Shown here: positions 19,241-29,791 of the stretch, in pieces
How positions within the stretch are numbered: the stretch's first letter is position 1
How the letters are laid out: each line of letters begins with the position of its first letter
Source of the DNA: Burkholderia plantarii
GTDB lineage: Bacteria; Pseudomonadota; Gammaproteobacteria; Burkholderiales; Burkholderiaceae
Direction: 5' to 3'
NCBI RefSeq assembly: GCF_001411805.1
Contig: NZ_CP007212.1
Location: 1,054,001 to 1,118,000 of the forward strand
DNA: 64,000 nt
Position numbers and translations under genes: made by a program
Notes under the pieces: generated by a model
Databases searched by the model: none
Told to the model about the DNA's origin: nothing
Seen by the model: only the letters and a program-made list of their open reading frames with translations

Positions 19241-19529
19241 TCAAAACGCTCCTGCTTGGCGAATATGTGTGTGGGGGAGGCGAGCTTTGCGCCAAATATG
19301 CCATTGTAACTGAAGCGGAAAACCGGTATCCAGCCGGCCCGAAGCGGTCTTATATCGTTTCGTGATTAGTTTATGTCGGACCGAGGTCGCTGCGACGAAG
19401 TGTCCCTCCTCGCATTCGGGTAACATGCGGCAGGCAGATCGGGCAGCGCGCGGGCGCGCGTCGCCTTCGGGCTCGGCTCGCTCCGGATTCCGCTGCTCCC
19501 GCTGATCCCGTTTTTGGCAGTCCCGAATC

Positions 19530-20729
19530 ATGATCATTACCTCGCTGCTCGACACCGATCTGTACAAGTTCACGATGATGCAGGTCGTCCTGCATCATTT
19601 TCCCGCCGCCAACGTCGAATACCGCTTCCGCTGCCGCACTCCGGACGTCGATCTCGTCCCCTACATCGACGAGATCCGCGACGAGGTGCGCGGGCTCTGC
19701 CATCTGCGCTTCTCCGATGCCGAACTCGACTACCTGCGCCAGATGCGGTTCATCAAGAGCGATTTCGTCGATTTCCTCGCGCTGTTCCACCTGAGCGAGA
19801 AGTACATCGAGATCTCGCCGTCGCCGAAGGGCAACGGCGAGATCGACATCGCGATCCGCGGCCCGTGGCTGCACACGATCCTGTTCGAGATCCCTGTGCT
19901 GGCGATCGTCAACGAGGTCTATTTCCGCAACACGCAGAGCGACCCCGACTACGGTGAGGGACGCGGGCGGCTGCGCGAGAAGATGAAGCTGCTCGGCGCG
20001 CGCCCCGAGTTTGCCGACTGCAAGATCGCCGACTACGGCACGCGCCGCCGCTTCTCGAAGGTCTGGCACGAGGAAGTCGCGCTGACGCTGCGCGACGGGC
20101 TCGGCGAGCAGTTCGCCGGCACCAGCAACGTCTATTACGCGATGCGGCACGGCATCACGCCGCTCGGCACCATGGCGCACGAATACCTGCAGGCCTGCCA
20201 GGCGCTCGGCCCCCGGCTGCGCGATTCGCAGATCTACGGCCTCGAGATGTGGGCCAAGGAATACCGCGGCGATCTCGGCATCGCGCTGTCGGACGTCTAC
20301 GGCATGGACGCGTTCCTGCGCGACTTCGACATGTACTTCTGCAAGCTGTTCGACGGCGCGCGCCACGATTCCGGCGACCCGTTCGAATGGGGCGAGCGCA
20401 TGCTGCGCCATTACGAGGCGAACCGCTGCGACCCGCGCACCAAGGTGCTGGTGTTCTCCGACGCGCTCGACATCCCCAAAGTGCTGCAGCTCTACGAGCG
20501 CTTCCGCGATCGCTGCAAGCTCGCGTTCGGGGTGGGCACGAACCTGACCAACGACCTCGGCTACCGGCCGCTGCAGATCGTCATCAAGATGGTCCGCTGC
20601 AACGGCCAGCCGGTCGCGAAGCTGTCCGATTCGCCGGGCAAGAGCATGTGCGACGACAAGGCCTATCTCGCCTACCTGCGCCAGGTGTTCGGCATCGCGC
20701 AGCCGGTCGAGGACGACGCGGGAAAATAG
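19530..20729 (+). CDS. pncB: nicotinate phosphoribosyltransferase
   Basis: 399-aa PncB, which makes nicotinate mononucleotide from nicotinate and PRPP in the NAD salvage pathway. Conserved segments: N-terminal [63 protein letters not shown] (the His in this region is the phosphorylated residue in the family), [15 protein letters not shown] and [22 protein letters not shown]. Length is typical. The ATG has no clear Shine-Dalgarno sequence. Followed after 126 bases by a separate transcription start for lutC. Confidence 0.96.
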   Translation: MIITSLLDTDLYKFTMMQVVLHHFPAANVEYRFRCRTPDVDLVPYIDEIRDEVRGLCHLRFSDAELDYLRQMRFIKSDFVDFLALFHLSEKYIEISPSPKGNGEIDIAIRGPWLHTILFEIPVLAIVNEVYFRNTQSDPDYGEGRGRLREKMKLLGARPEFADCKIADYGTRRRFSKVWHEEVALTLRDGLGEQFAGTSNVYYAMRHGITPLGTMAHEYLQACQALGPRLRDSQIYGLEMWAKEYRGDLGIALSDVYGMDAFLRDFDMYFCKLFDGARHDSGDPFEWGERMLRHYEANRCDPRTKVLVFSDALDIPKVLQLYERFRDRCKLAFGVGTNLTNDLGYRPLQIVIKMVRCNGQPVAKLSDSPGKSMCDDKAYLAYLRQVFGIAQPVEDDAGK

Positions 20730-20806
20730 GCAAGCAGGCAAGCGGGCGGCACGACGACCGGCGCCCCCGGCCGTTCGGCCGGCGCCGTCGCGCGCGAGGG
20801 CGCCGT

Positions 20807-20812
20807 TATAAT
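20807..20812 (+). promoter_or_regulatory. candidate -10 box for the lutC-like operon
   Basis: A consensus TATAAT lies 43 bases before the ATG at 20856; the -35 region is GC-rich and unclear. Confidence 0.45.
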
Positions 20813-20855
20813 CGAACCCGATCGTTCGTCATCGCCACGCTCACGAGGACCACTC

Positions 20856-21527
20856 ATGGACACGTCGGCCGCCCGCCGCAACATACTCGCGCGCATCCGC
20901 GCCGCGCAGGGACGCCCCGCCGAGCCCGAAGCCCACGAGCGCGAACAGGCCGCCGATTATCTGACGCGCCACCCGGCCGGCCCGCGTCCGCCGATGCCGG
21001 CCGATCCGGCCGCGCTGGCCGGGCGTTTCGCCGAGGAAGCCGCGCGCATGTCCACCACCGTCGCGTTCGTCGACACGCTCGATGCGGTGCCGGCCGAGGC
21101 TGCGCGCTATTTGCGCGAGCAGGCGCTGCCGCTGCAGGCGATCGCCTGGCGCACGCTCGACGGCCTCGACTGGCAGGCGGCCGGCCTCGAGGTCGCGCCG
21201 CGCAAGCCCGCCGACGGCGATCTGGTCGGCATTACCGGCTGCTTCTGCGCGACCGCCGAGACCGGCTCGCTGGTGCTGCTGTCCGGCCCGGACACCTACG
21301 TGTCGGCCGCGCTGCTGCCGGAGACGCACATCGTGGTGGTACCGGTCTCGCGGATCGTGGCCGGCCACGAGGACGCGTTCGCGCTGATCCGCGCGGAACG
21401 GGGCGAACTGCCGCGCGCGGTCAATCTGGTGTCGGGGCCGTCGCGCACCGGCGACATCGAGCAGACCATCGTCCTCGGCGCGCACGGCCCGTATCGCGTT
21501 CACGCGATCCTCGTGCGCGGCGCATGA
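20856..21527 (+). CDS. LutC/YkgG-family (LUD domain) protein
   Basis: 223-aa LUD-domain protein. In Bacillus LutC acts with the iron-sulfur proteins LutA and LutB in L-lactate oxidation. The N-terminus (SAARRNILARIRAAQGRP) and the C-terminal GITGCFCATAETGSLVLLSGPDTYVSAALLPETHIVVV ... NLVSGPSRTGDIEQTIVLGAHGPYRVH are diagnostic of the family. No lutA or lutB homologue lies in the window, so this is an orphan copy and its role is open. Its TGA overlaps the ATG of the antiporter gene (ATGA), which suggests co-translation. Confidence 0.88.
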   Translation: MDTSAARRNILARIRAAQGRPAEPEAHEREQAADYLTRHPAGPRPPMPADPAALAGRFAEEAARMSTTVAFVDTLDAVPAEAARYLREQALPLQAIAWRTLDGLDWQAAGLEVAPRKPADGDLVGITGCFCATAETGSLVLLSGPDTYVSAALLPETHIVVVPVSRIVAGHEDAFALIRAERGELPRAVNLVSGPSRTGDIEQTIVLGAHGPYRVHAILVRGA

Positions 21528-23122
21528 CGGCCATCGCGCGGCGCCACGCCGCTTTCCGTTTCCCCCTTCCCGACACGTTCTCCGCGTTCCTTGCGCGCCT
21601 CGCGCTCGTCGTTTCCGGCGGCGGTGCCCTGCCGTTCAGGCTCGTCGCGTTCATCGCGCTGGCGCTCGGCATCGCGCCCTCGGCCGCTTCGGCGGCCACG
21701 CTCGACGGCGCCGCGCTGTCCGCGCTGTGGGGCATCCCGTTCGCCGGCATGCTGCTGTCGATCGCGCTGTTCCCGCTCGTCGCGCCCGCGTTCTGGCATC
21801 ACCATTTCGGCAAGATCGCGGCCGGCTGGGCCTGCGCGCTGCTCGCGCCGTTCGCGGTCGTGTTCGGCGCGGCGACGGCGGGCGCCACGCTGGTCCACGC
21901 GCTGCTCGAGGAATACGTGCCGTTCATCGTGCTGCTGGCGGCGCTCTACACGGTGGCGGGTGGCATCTGCCTGCATGGCCAGCTGCGCGCCTCGCCCGCG
22001 CGCAATACCGCGCTGCTCGCGCTCGGCGCCGTGCTGGCGAGCGTGATGGGCACCACCGGCGCGGCGATGCTGCTGATCCGCCCGCTGCTGCGCGCGAACG
22101 CGGCGCGCCCGCGCGTCGTGCATGTCGTGGTGTTCTTCATCTTCCTGGTCGCCAACGCGGGCGGCGCGCTCTCTCCGCTCGGCGATCCGCCGCTGTTTCT
22201 CGGCTTCCTGAACGGCGTCGATTTCTTCTGGACCACGCGCCACCTCGCGCTGCCGACGCTGTTCGTCTGCGCCGTGCTGCTGGCCGTGTTCTACCTGCTC
22301 GACGCGTGGCGCTTCCGCCGCGACGGCGTGCTCGGGCGCGCGCTCGATCACGACAAGGACCCGCTCGACCACGAGGCCGACGACGCGCGGGCCGTCGCGC
22401 TCGGGCCAAACCGGCCTGGCGCGCAACAGGCGGCCGGCGCGCGGCTGTGGCTCGACGGCAGGATCAACTTCGTACTGCTCGTGGCGATCGTCGTGCTGGT
22501 GCTGATGAGCGGAATCTGGAAGCCCGGCATCGAGTTCGAGGTGGCCGGCACGCAGGTGGCGCTGCAGAATCTGGTGCGGGACCTCGCGCTGGTGGTGGTC
22601 GCGCTGCTGTCGCTCGCGGTCACGCCGCGCTCGGCGCGCGAGGGCAATGCGTTCGACTGGGCGCCGATCAAGGAGGTCGCGAAGCTGTTCGCCGGCATCT
22701 TCGTGACGATCGCGCCCGTCATCATGATCCTGCGCGCAGGCGCAGACGGCGCGTTCGCGCCGATCGTCCATCTCGTCACGGGCGTCGACGGCGAGCCGAT
22801 CGTGCCGATGCTGTTCTGGGCCACCGGACTGCTGTCGTCGTTCCTCGACAACGCGCCGACCTACCTCGTATTCTTCAACCTCGCCGGCGGCGACGCGGCG
22901 AGCCTGATGACGACGGGCGCCGCGGCGCTCGCGGCGATTTCGGCCGGCGCCGTGTTCATGGGCGCCAACAGCTACATCGGCAATGCGCCGAACTTCATGG
23001 TCAAGGCGATCGCCGAGGCGCGCGGCATCCGCATGCCGAGCTTCTTCGGCTATCTCGGCTGGTCGTTCGGCATCCTGTTGCCGGTGTTCGCGCTGGCGAC
23101 GTGGCTGTTCTTTTCCGCCTGA
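21524..23122 (+). CDS. NhaD-type sodium:proton antiporter / citrate-transporter superfamily membrane protein
   Basis: 532-aa inner-membrane protein with about 12-13 hydrophobic segments. Characteristic features are GTTGAAMLLIRPLLRAN, FLVANAGGALSPLGDPPLFLGFL, LSSFLDNAPTYLVFFNLA and GAVFMGANSYIGNAPNFMVKAIAE, all typical of NhaD/ion-transporter-superfamily proteins. The first 60 residues form an extra hydrophobic leader before GIPFAGMLLSIALFP. The start codon overlaps the lutC-like stop by four bases. Ion specificity is a family inference. Confidence 0.88.
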   Translation: MTAIARRHAAFRFPLPDTFSAFLARLALVVSGGGALPFRLVAFIALALGIAPSAASAATLDGAALSALWGIPFAGMLLSIALFPLVAPAFWHHHFGKIAAGWACALLAPFAVVFGAATAGATLVHALLEEYVPFIVLLAALYTVAGGICLHGQLRASPARNTALLALGAVLASVMGTTGAAMLLIRPLLRANAARPRVVHVVVFFIFLVANAGGALSPLGDPPLFLGFLNGVDFFWTTRHLALPTLFVCAVLLAVFYLLDAWRFRRDGVLGRALDHDKDPLDHEADDARAVALGPNRPGAQQAAGARLWLDGRINFVLLVAIVVLVLMSGIWKPGIEFEVAGTQVALQNLVRDLALVVVALLSLAVTPRSAREGNAFDWAPIKEVAKLFAGIFVTIAPVIMILRAGADGAFAPIVHLVTGVDGEPIVPMLFWATGLLSSFLDNAPTYLVFFNLAGGDAASLMTTGAAALAAISAGAVFMGANSYIGNAPNFMVKAIAEARGIRMPSFFGYLGWSFGILLPVFALATWLFFSA

Positions 23123-23211
23123 ACGGGCGGGTTTCGGCAGGTATGGGTTGCGTGTCGCGGCCCGGCGGGGCCGAGGCACCGGCGGTCGCACATGCTCGAC
23201 GGAGACGGGTT

Positions 23212-24201
23212 ATGCAGAAAATCCTGGTGGCGCGTTCGATCTTTCCGGACGTGATCGAGCGCCTGAAGCAGCATTTCGAGGTGGACTGGAACGACGGCGA
23301 CGCGCTCGCGCCCGACGCGCTGCACGCGCGGCTCGCCGACAAGGACGGCGCGCTCACCGCGGGCGATCCGGTCGGCGCGGCGGCGCTCGCGGCGGCGCCG
23401 AAGCTGCGCGCGGTCGCGAACATGGCGGTCGGCTACAACAACTTCGACATGGCCGCGTTCAACGCCGCCAACGTGCTCGGCACCAACACGCCGGACGTGC
23501 TGAACGAGACCACCGCCGATTTCGGCTGGGCGCTGATGATGGCCACCGCGCGGCGCATCGCCGAATCGGAACACTGGCTGCGGGCGGGCCGCTGGCAGAA
23601 GTGGTCATTCGACAGCTTCCTCGGCGCCGACATCCACGGCGCGACGCTTGGCGTGATCGGCATGGGCCGCATCGGCCAGGCGATCGCGCGCCGCGCGCGC
23701 GGCTTCAACATGCGCGTGGTCTATCACAACCGCTCGCGCGTCGCGGCCGCGATCGAGGCCGAGCTGAACGCCGAATATCTCTCGAAGGAAGCGCTGCTGA
23801 AGCAGGCCGACCACGTCGTGCTGGTACTGCCCTACACGAAGGAGAACCACCACACGATCGGCGCGGCCGAGCTCGCACTGATGAAGCCCACCGCGACGCT
23901 GACCAACATCGCGCGCGGCGGCATCGTCGACGACGCGGCGCTGGCCGTCGCGCTGCGCGAGCGCCGCATCGCGGCGGCCGGCCTCGACGTGTTCGAGGGC
24001 GAGCCGAGCGTGCTGCCGGCGCTGCTCGAGGTGCCGAACGTCGTGCTGACGCCGCACATCGCGAGCGCGAGCGAGGCCACGCGCCGCGCGATGGCGAATC
24101 TCGCCGCCGACAACCTGATCGCGGCGCTCGGCGAAGGCCCGCGTGCCGGCCGCCCGCCGAACCCGATCAATCCCGACGTGCTCGGCAAGGCACGCGCATG
24201 A
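23212..24201 (+). CDS. D-2-hydroxyacid dehydrogenase (glyoxylate/hydroxypyruvate reductase type)
   Basis: 329-aa NAD(P)H-dependent dehydrogenase. The catalytic domain opens MQKILVARSIFPDVIERLK; the Rossmann motif is GATLGVIGMGRIGQAIARRARGFNMRVVYHNRS. Catalytic residues are in NIARGGIVDD (Arg), FEGEPSVLP (Glu) and LTPHIASAS (His). It most resembles glyoxylate/D-glycerate dehydrogenases that reduce glyoxylate or hydroxypyruvate. Its stop overlaps the rmuC start by four bases. Confidence 0.92.
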   Translation: MQKILVARSIFPDVIERLKQHFEVDWNDGDALAPDALHARLADKDGALTAGDPVGAAALAAAPKLRAVANMAVGYNNFDMAAFNAANVLGTNTPDVLNETTADFGWALMMATARRIAESEHWLRAGRWQKWSFDSFLGADIHGATLGVIGMGRIGQAIARRARGFNMRVVYHNRSRVAAAIEAELNAEYLSKEALLKQADHVVLVLPYTKENHHTIGAAELALMKPTATLTNIARGGIVDDAALAVALRERRIAAAGLDVFEGEPSVLPALLEVPNVVLTPHIASASEATRRAMANLAADNLIAALGEGPRAGRPPNPINPDVLGKARA

Positions 24202-25667
24202 CGCCGTGGCTGCTCGGCGCGATCGCGCTGCTGGCGGTCGCGCTCGTGATCGCGCTGGTGGTGGTCTGGCGCGGCGCGGGCCACGCCGGCGACGGCATCG
24301 GCTGGCTCGGCGAGCGGCTCGACGAGGTGCAGGACGCGCATGCGCACGCGCTCGAACGGCTCGAACGCGCGCTGCGCGACGAGTTCGCGGCGGGCTCACG
24401 CGGCGCGCGCACCGAACTGGCCGGCAGCTTCACGCAATTGCAGCAGATGCTGGCTGCGCAGCTGACCAGCGTGGCCACCGTGCAGAACCAGCAGATCGAC
24501 GGCTTCGCGCAGCAGCTCGCGAAGCTGGTGGCCGCCAATACCCAGCAGTTCGATGCGATGCGCGACGGGCTGCATCAGCAGGCCCAGCTCGCGCGCGACG
24601 AGCAGGGCGCGGCGCTACGCCATTTCGGTGCGGTGCTGACCCAGCAGCTCGCGCAGCTCAGCGAAGCGAACGACCGCCGCATGGGCGAGGTGCGCGCGAC
24701 GCTCGAACAGCGCCTGAAGGACATCGAGGCGAACAACGCCGCGAAACTCGACGAGATGCGCCGCACCGTCGACGAGAAGCTGCACGCAACGCTCGAACAG
24801 CGACTCGGCGAATCGTTCCGCCTCGTCTCGGAGCGGCTCGAGCAGGTGCATCGCGGGCTCGGCGAGATGCAGACGCTGGCGGCCGGCGTCGGCGACCTGA
24901 AGAAGGTGCTGACCAACGTGAAGACGCGCGGCACCTGGGGCGAGGTGCAGCTCGAGGCGCTGCTCGAACAGATGCTGACGCCGGACCAGTACGCGAAGAA
25001 CGTCGCGACGGTGCCCAAGAGCAGCGAACGCGTCGAGTTCGCGATCCGGCTGCCGGGCCGGCAGGCCGACGCGCAGCCGGTCTGGCTGCCGGTCGACGCG
25101 AAGTTCCCGCGCGAGGATTACGAGCGGCTCGTCGATGCGCAGGAGCGCGCGGACGCCGCCGGTGCCGAGGAAGCCGCGCGCGCGCTCGAAGCCCGCGTGC
25201 GCGCCGAGGCGAAGACGATCGCAGAAAAATACGTGGCGCCGCCGCACACCACCGATTTCGCGCTGCTGTTCCTGCCGACCGAGGGGCTCTATGCCGAGAT
25301 CCTGCGGCGCCCCGGGCTCACCGACTTGCTGCAGCGCGACTATCGCGTGACGGTGGCCGGCCCGACCACGCTGACGGCGCTGCTCAACAGCCTGCAGATG
25401 GGGTTCCGCACGCTCGCGATCGAGCGCCGGTCGAGCGAGGTCTGGCAGGTGCTGGGCGCGGTGAAAACCGAGTTCGGCAAGTTCGGCGAGGTGCTCGCGC
25501 GTACCAAATCGCAGCTGGAGACGGTGACGCGCTCGATCGAGGCGGCCGAGCAGCGCACGCGCGTGATGAATCGCAAGCTCAAGAAAGTCGAGGCGCTGCC
25601 CGGTGAGGATGCGGCCGGATTGCTCGGCGGCGCGGCCGGCCCGGCGGGCGATGGCGAGGATGCTTGA
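24198..25667 (+). CDS. rmuC: DNA recombination protein RmuC
   Basis: 489-aa RmuC-family protein. One N-terminal membrane segment (LLGAIALLAVALVIALVVVW) is followed by a long Gln/Ala/Glu-rich coiled coil (about 30-240) and then the RmuC nuclease-like core: VLTNVKTRGTWGEVQLEALLEQML, WLPVDAKFPREDYERL, TTDFALLFLPTEGLYAEIL, VAGPTTLTALLNSLQMGFRTLAIE. The family limits DNA inversions at short repeats, possibly as a PD-(D/E)xK nuclease. It begins inside the dehydrogenase stop (ATGA). An IS110 element sits 95 bases downstream. Confidence 0.94.
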   Translation: MTPWLLGAIALLAVALVIALVVVWRGAGHAGDGIGWLGERLDEVQDAHAHALERLERALRDEFAAGSRGARTELAGSFTQLQQMLAAQLTSVATVQNQQIDGFAQQLAKLVAANTQQFDAMRDGLHQQAQLARDEQGAALRHFGAVLTQQLAQLSEANDRRMGEVRATLEQRLKDIEANNAAKLDEMRRTVDEKLHATLEQRLGESFRLVSERLEQVHRGLGEMQTLAAGVGDLKKVLTNVKTRGTWGEVQLEALLEQMLTPDQYAKNVATVPKSSERVEFAIRLPGRQADAQPVWLPVDAKFPREDYERLVDAQERADAAGAEEAARALEARVRAEAKTIAEKYVAPPHTTDFALLFLPTEGLYAEILRRPGLTDLLQRDYRVTVAGPTTLTALLNSLQMGFRTLAIERRSSEVWQVLGAVKTEFGKFGEVLARTKSQLETVTRSIEAAEQRTRVMNRKLKKVEALPGEDAAGLLGGAAGPAGDGEDA

Positions 25668-25778
25668 GGGCTTGTCGTGGCGCGCCTGGTGCCGGCATGC
25701 CGGCCCGGGGGCGCGGCGTGTCCGCTCAGGGCGCGGGCTGAGAGACGGCGCGCGCCGTCCGGCTTGTATGTTTAAACC

Positions 25779-26927
<1,149 letters not shown>

Positions 26928-26943
26928 CTCGAGACACGGTTAC

Positions 26944-27438
26944 TCAGTCGTCGTCGTGCAGCGATTGCGCGAGCGCGTCGAGCGCGTCGCCCGTCACGCG
27001 CACCACGCGCCAGTCCGGCAGGACCACGGCGCCCATCCGTTCGTAGAAATCGATCGCCTGGCGGTTCCAGTCGAGCACCGTCCACTCGAAGCGGCCGCAG
27101 CGGCGTTCGACCGCGAGCGCCGCGACCGCGCGCAGCAGCCGCGTGCCGAGCCCGGTGCCGCGGCAGGCCGGCTTCACGTAGAGATCTTCCAGATAGAGGC
27201 CGCGCTTGCCGACGAAGGTCGAGTAATTCTGGAAGTAGAGCGCATAGCCGACCAGGTCGTCGTCATGCGTGGCCACCAGCGCGCCGGCGGCCGGATTTTT
27301 CCCGAACAGGGCATCGGCCAGATCGGCCTCGGTCGCGACGAACAGATGCGTCAGCGACTCGAATTCGGCGAGTTCGCGGGTCAGCGCGATGAGTGCCGCG
27401 ACGTCGCTCGGTGCTGCGTCGCGGATCTCGAATTTCAT
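26944..27438 (-). CDS. GNAT-family N-acetyltransferase
   Basis: 164-aa acetyltransferase of the diamine/thialysine acetyltransferase-like branch. Acetyl-CoA binding motif CRGTGLGTRLL (about 100-110) follows the strand GLYLEDLYVKP; WTVLDWNRQAIDFYERMGA is the motif B region. Acceptor unknown. GGAGGAA lies just before the ATG at 27438, which overlaps the stop of the upstream small membrane protein by four bases. The IS110 core CT touches the last base of this gene's TGA, yet the reading frame and stop are unchanged. Confidence 0.9.
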   Translation of the reverse strand: MKFEIRDAAPSDVAALIALTRELAEFESLTHLFVATEADLADALFGKNPAAGALVATHDDDLVGYALYFQNYSTFVGKRGLYLEDLYVKPACRGTGLGTRLLRAVAALAVERRCGRFEWTVLDWNRQAIDFYERMGAVVLPDWRVVRVTGDALDALAQSLHDDD

Positions 27439-27710
27439 GCTTCCTCCGGCACGTCCGACAGCACGATCTCGATACCGCCGAAGCGCGACGCGACCCAGTT
27501 GTAGGCGTGGCAGGCGATCCACAGCAGCACGAAGCCGATGATCGCGTTCAGCAGCAGCGCGCTGAAGATGGTGCTCAGCTCGACCGACCCGTAGCGCACG
27601 AACGCGACGACGATGCCGAGCAGCACGATCGGCACGCTGAACGTCAGGTAGACGAGGATCAGTGCCTTGGCCGTCTGCCCTGCCGCGATCGAGGAGATTT
27701 GCTTTTTCAT
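27435..27710 (-). CDS. small two-TM membrane protein
   Basis: 91-aa inner-membrane protein of unknown function. Two hydrophobic segments (ALILVYLTFSVPIVLLGIVVAFV and IFSALLLNAIIGFVLLWIACHAYNWVA) are joined by a short polar loop, with a Lys-rich N-terminus and an acidic C-terminus (LSDVPEEA). It is translationally coupled to the downstream GNAT gene through an ATGA overlap. I do not recognise a family. Confidence 0.75.
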   Translation of the reverse strand: MKKQISSIAAGQTAKALILVYLTFSVPIVLLGIVVAFVRYGSVELSTIFSALLLNAIIGFVLLWIACHAYNWVASRFGGIEIVLSDVPEEA

Positions 27711-27748
27711 AATCGAGTTGCCCCGTAAGTGCTGAAAATAATCGTTGC

Positions 27749-29014
27749 TCAGAGTGCGCCGGCGAACGGCAGGATCTCGACGCTGTCGCCGGCTTCGACG
27801 CGGGCGAGGTCGGCGCCCACGACGATGAAGCAGTTCGCGTCGCTGAGGCCCTTCAGCGACGCCGAGCTCTGCGAGCCCGCCGGGGCGACGCGCCACGCGC
27901 CGTCCGGTTCACGGCTGGCCACGCCGCGCAGGAAATCGGTGCGGCCCGCGCGCGTGTCGATCGCCGCGCTGGTGCGTGCCGGATAGCGCGGTGCCGGCTC
28001 GGCCCGCGCGCCCATCATGGCGAGCAGCGCGTCGCGCACGATCACCTGGAACGTCGCGGCGACCGCCACCGGGTTGCCGGGCAGCCCGAAGAACAGCGCC
28101 GCGCGCGCGCCCGGCGCGGTCGGGGCGAGGCGCCCGCAGGCGAGCGGCCGGCCGGGCCGCATCGCGAGGCTCGCGAAGCGGATTTCACCAAGACGTTCGA
28201 GCAGCTCGCGCGTGAAATCGGCGTCGCCCACCGACACGCCGCCCGAAGTGATCACCACGTCGGCGCGCGCGGCCGCGTCCCGCAGCGCCGCTTCGAGCGC
28301 GGCGGGATCGTCGCGGACGATCCCGCCATCCAGCACCTCGATGCCGAGCGCCGCGAGCATCCCGAACAGCGTCGCGCGGTTGCTGTCGTAACGGCCGCCG
28401 GCGCCGAGCGGCTCGCCTGGCGCGCGCAGCTCGTCGCCCGTCGACAGGCACGCCACGCGCAGCCGGCGCCGCACGTTGACCAGGCCGACACCGAGCGAGG
28501 CGAGCAGGCCCAGATCGGCGGGCCGCACGATCCGGCCGGCTTCGAGCACGATCGAGTCGCGCGCGAGATCCTCGCCGGCGCGACGGCAGTTCGCGCCGGG
28601 CGCGACCGCGTTCGCCGCGAAGCGCACCAGCGTGTCGGTTGCGCTCACGCGCTCCTGCGCGATCACGGTGTCGCTGCCGGCCGGCAGCGGCGCGCCCGTC
28701 ATGATCCGGATGCAGGCGCCGGCCGGCAGGGCGCCCGCGTGGGGATGGCCGGCCAGCGCGATGCCGGCCACCGGCAGCGCGAGTTCGCCGTTCGCCGCGG
28801 TCGCGAGCGCCTCGCCGGCGAACGCGTAGCCGTCCATGGCCGCGTTGTCGTAGGCGGGCACGTCGAGCGGCGACGTGATGGCGTCGGCGAGCACGCGGCC
28901 GAGCGCGTCGTACAGCGCGACGCGCTCCGTTTCCGCGACCGGCACGATCGCACGCAGCGCCAGTGCGCGCGCGGCTTCGACGGACAGGGTTTCGGGAGAC
29001 GGTGGCGTGGTCAT
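27749..29014 (-). CDS. moeA: molybdopterin molybdenumtransferase MoeA
   Basis: 421-aa MoeA, which inserts molybdate into adenylylated molybdopterin in molybdenum cofactor synthesis. Domains in order: N-terminal linker with DVPAYDNAAMDGYAF, the beta-barrel PAGACIRIMTGAPLPAGSDTVIAQE, the MoaB-like domain with LSTGDELRAPGEPL and VITSGGVSVGDADF, and the C-terminal MoeA domain with FFGLPGNPVAVAATF. Length is normal. It forms a minus-strand cofactor cluster with mobA and moaA upstream of it. Confidence 0.95.
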   Translation of the reverse strand: MTTPPSPETLSVEAARALALRAIVPVAETERVALYDALGRVLADAITSPLDVPAYDNAAMDGYAFAGEALATAANGELALPVAGIALAGHPHAGALPAGACIRIMTGAPLPAGSDTVIAQERVSATDTLVRFAANAVAPGANCRRAGEDLARDSIVLEAGRIVRPADLGLLASLGVGLVNVRRRLRVACLSTGDELRAPGEPLGAGGRYDSNRATLFGMLAALGIEVLDGGIVRDDPAALEAALRDAAARADVVITSGGVSVGDADFTRELLERLGEIRFASLAMRPGRPLACGRLAPTAPGARAALFFGLPGNPVAVAATFQVIVRDALLAMMGARAEPAPRYPARTSAAIDTRAGRTDFLRGVASREPDGAWRVAPAGSQSSASLKGLSDANCFIVVGADLARVEAGDSVEILPFAGAL

Positions 29015-29129
29015 GGCTGAAGGAGCGCCGCGAGGCGGGGATCGGGTTCGCGCCGGCAGGCGGCAGCGGCGTGCCGCAGCGGCGGGACGCGTCGAAGAAA
29101 GCGCGCGGCGGGTGAAACGCGGGCCGCCG

Positions 29130-29765
29130 TCAGTCGCGTTCGAGGCGTGTCAATTCCTGCAAAGAGTTGGCATTGTAAAACGCGCGCTCGTTGTCAAATG
29201 GCACTTCGATGGTCGTGTGGCGTGCGTACCACGCGCGCACGCGGCGCTCGCCGGCCGCCAGCGCGGCCTCGAGATCGTCGGCGAGCGCGACCGGGACCAG
29301 CGCGAAGGTCGGCTGCGGATGCGTGCGGCCGTCGGCTGCCACGCTGACGGCCATCGCGATCGCGGCGCCGTTTGCGTCGCGCGCCGCCAGCAGGCGTGTG
29401 GCCAGGTCGTCCGGCAGATAGGGGGTGTCGCACGGCGCGCTCAGCACGAGCGGCGTGGCCGCCGCGCGCAGGCCCGCCAGCAGGCCTGCCAGCGGCCCCG
29501 CGAAGCCGGGCGTCGCGTCGGCGACGATGCGCGCGCCGTAGGGCCGGCCCAGCGCCGCGTAGGTGTCGCGGTTGCGGTTCGCGCTGACCACGATCGCCGC
29601 GACCTGTGGCGCGAGCCGACGCAGCACGTGCAGCGCGAGCGGTTCGCCGCGCAGCGGCTGCAGTCCCTTGTCGACGCCGCCCATGCGCGAGCCCTGGCCG
29701 CCGGCCAGCAGCAGGCCGGTCAACCGCCGTGTGGCGTCATGTGGCAACGGCGCGGGATCTGTCAC
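29130..29765 (-). CDS. mobA: molybdenum cofactor guanylyltransferase MobA
   Basis: 211-aa MobA, which attaches GMP to molybdopterin to give the guanine dinucleotide cofactor. The nucleotide-binding loop is LTGLLLAGGQGSRMGGVDKGLQPL; SAPCDTPYLPDDL carries the metal-binding Asp. No ATG lies just before the motif. A GTG at 29765 gives the usual N-terminus, but a Shine-Dalgarno sequence is not clear and a TTG a few codons later is possible. It begins 26 bases after the moaA stop, so the two are probably co-transcribed. Confidence 0.88.
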   Translation of the reverse strand: MTDPAPLPHDATRRLTGLLLAGGQGSRMGGVDKGLQPLRGEPLALHVLRRLAPQVAAIVVSANRNRDTYAALGRPYGARIVADATPGFAGPLAGLLAGLRAAATPLVLSAPCDTPYLPDDLATRLLAARDANGAAIAMAVSVAADGRTHPQPTFALVPVALADDLEAALAAGERRVRAWYARHTTIEVPFDNERAFYNANSLQELTRLERD

Positions 29766-29791
29766 GAGAGCGGGGCGGGCGGCGACGGCGT

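Noticed and set aside
20856..21527. A complete lactate utilisation operon
   Set aside because: Only a LutC-like protein is present; the neighbours are an antiporter and pncB.
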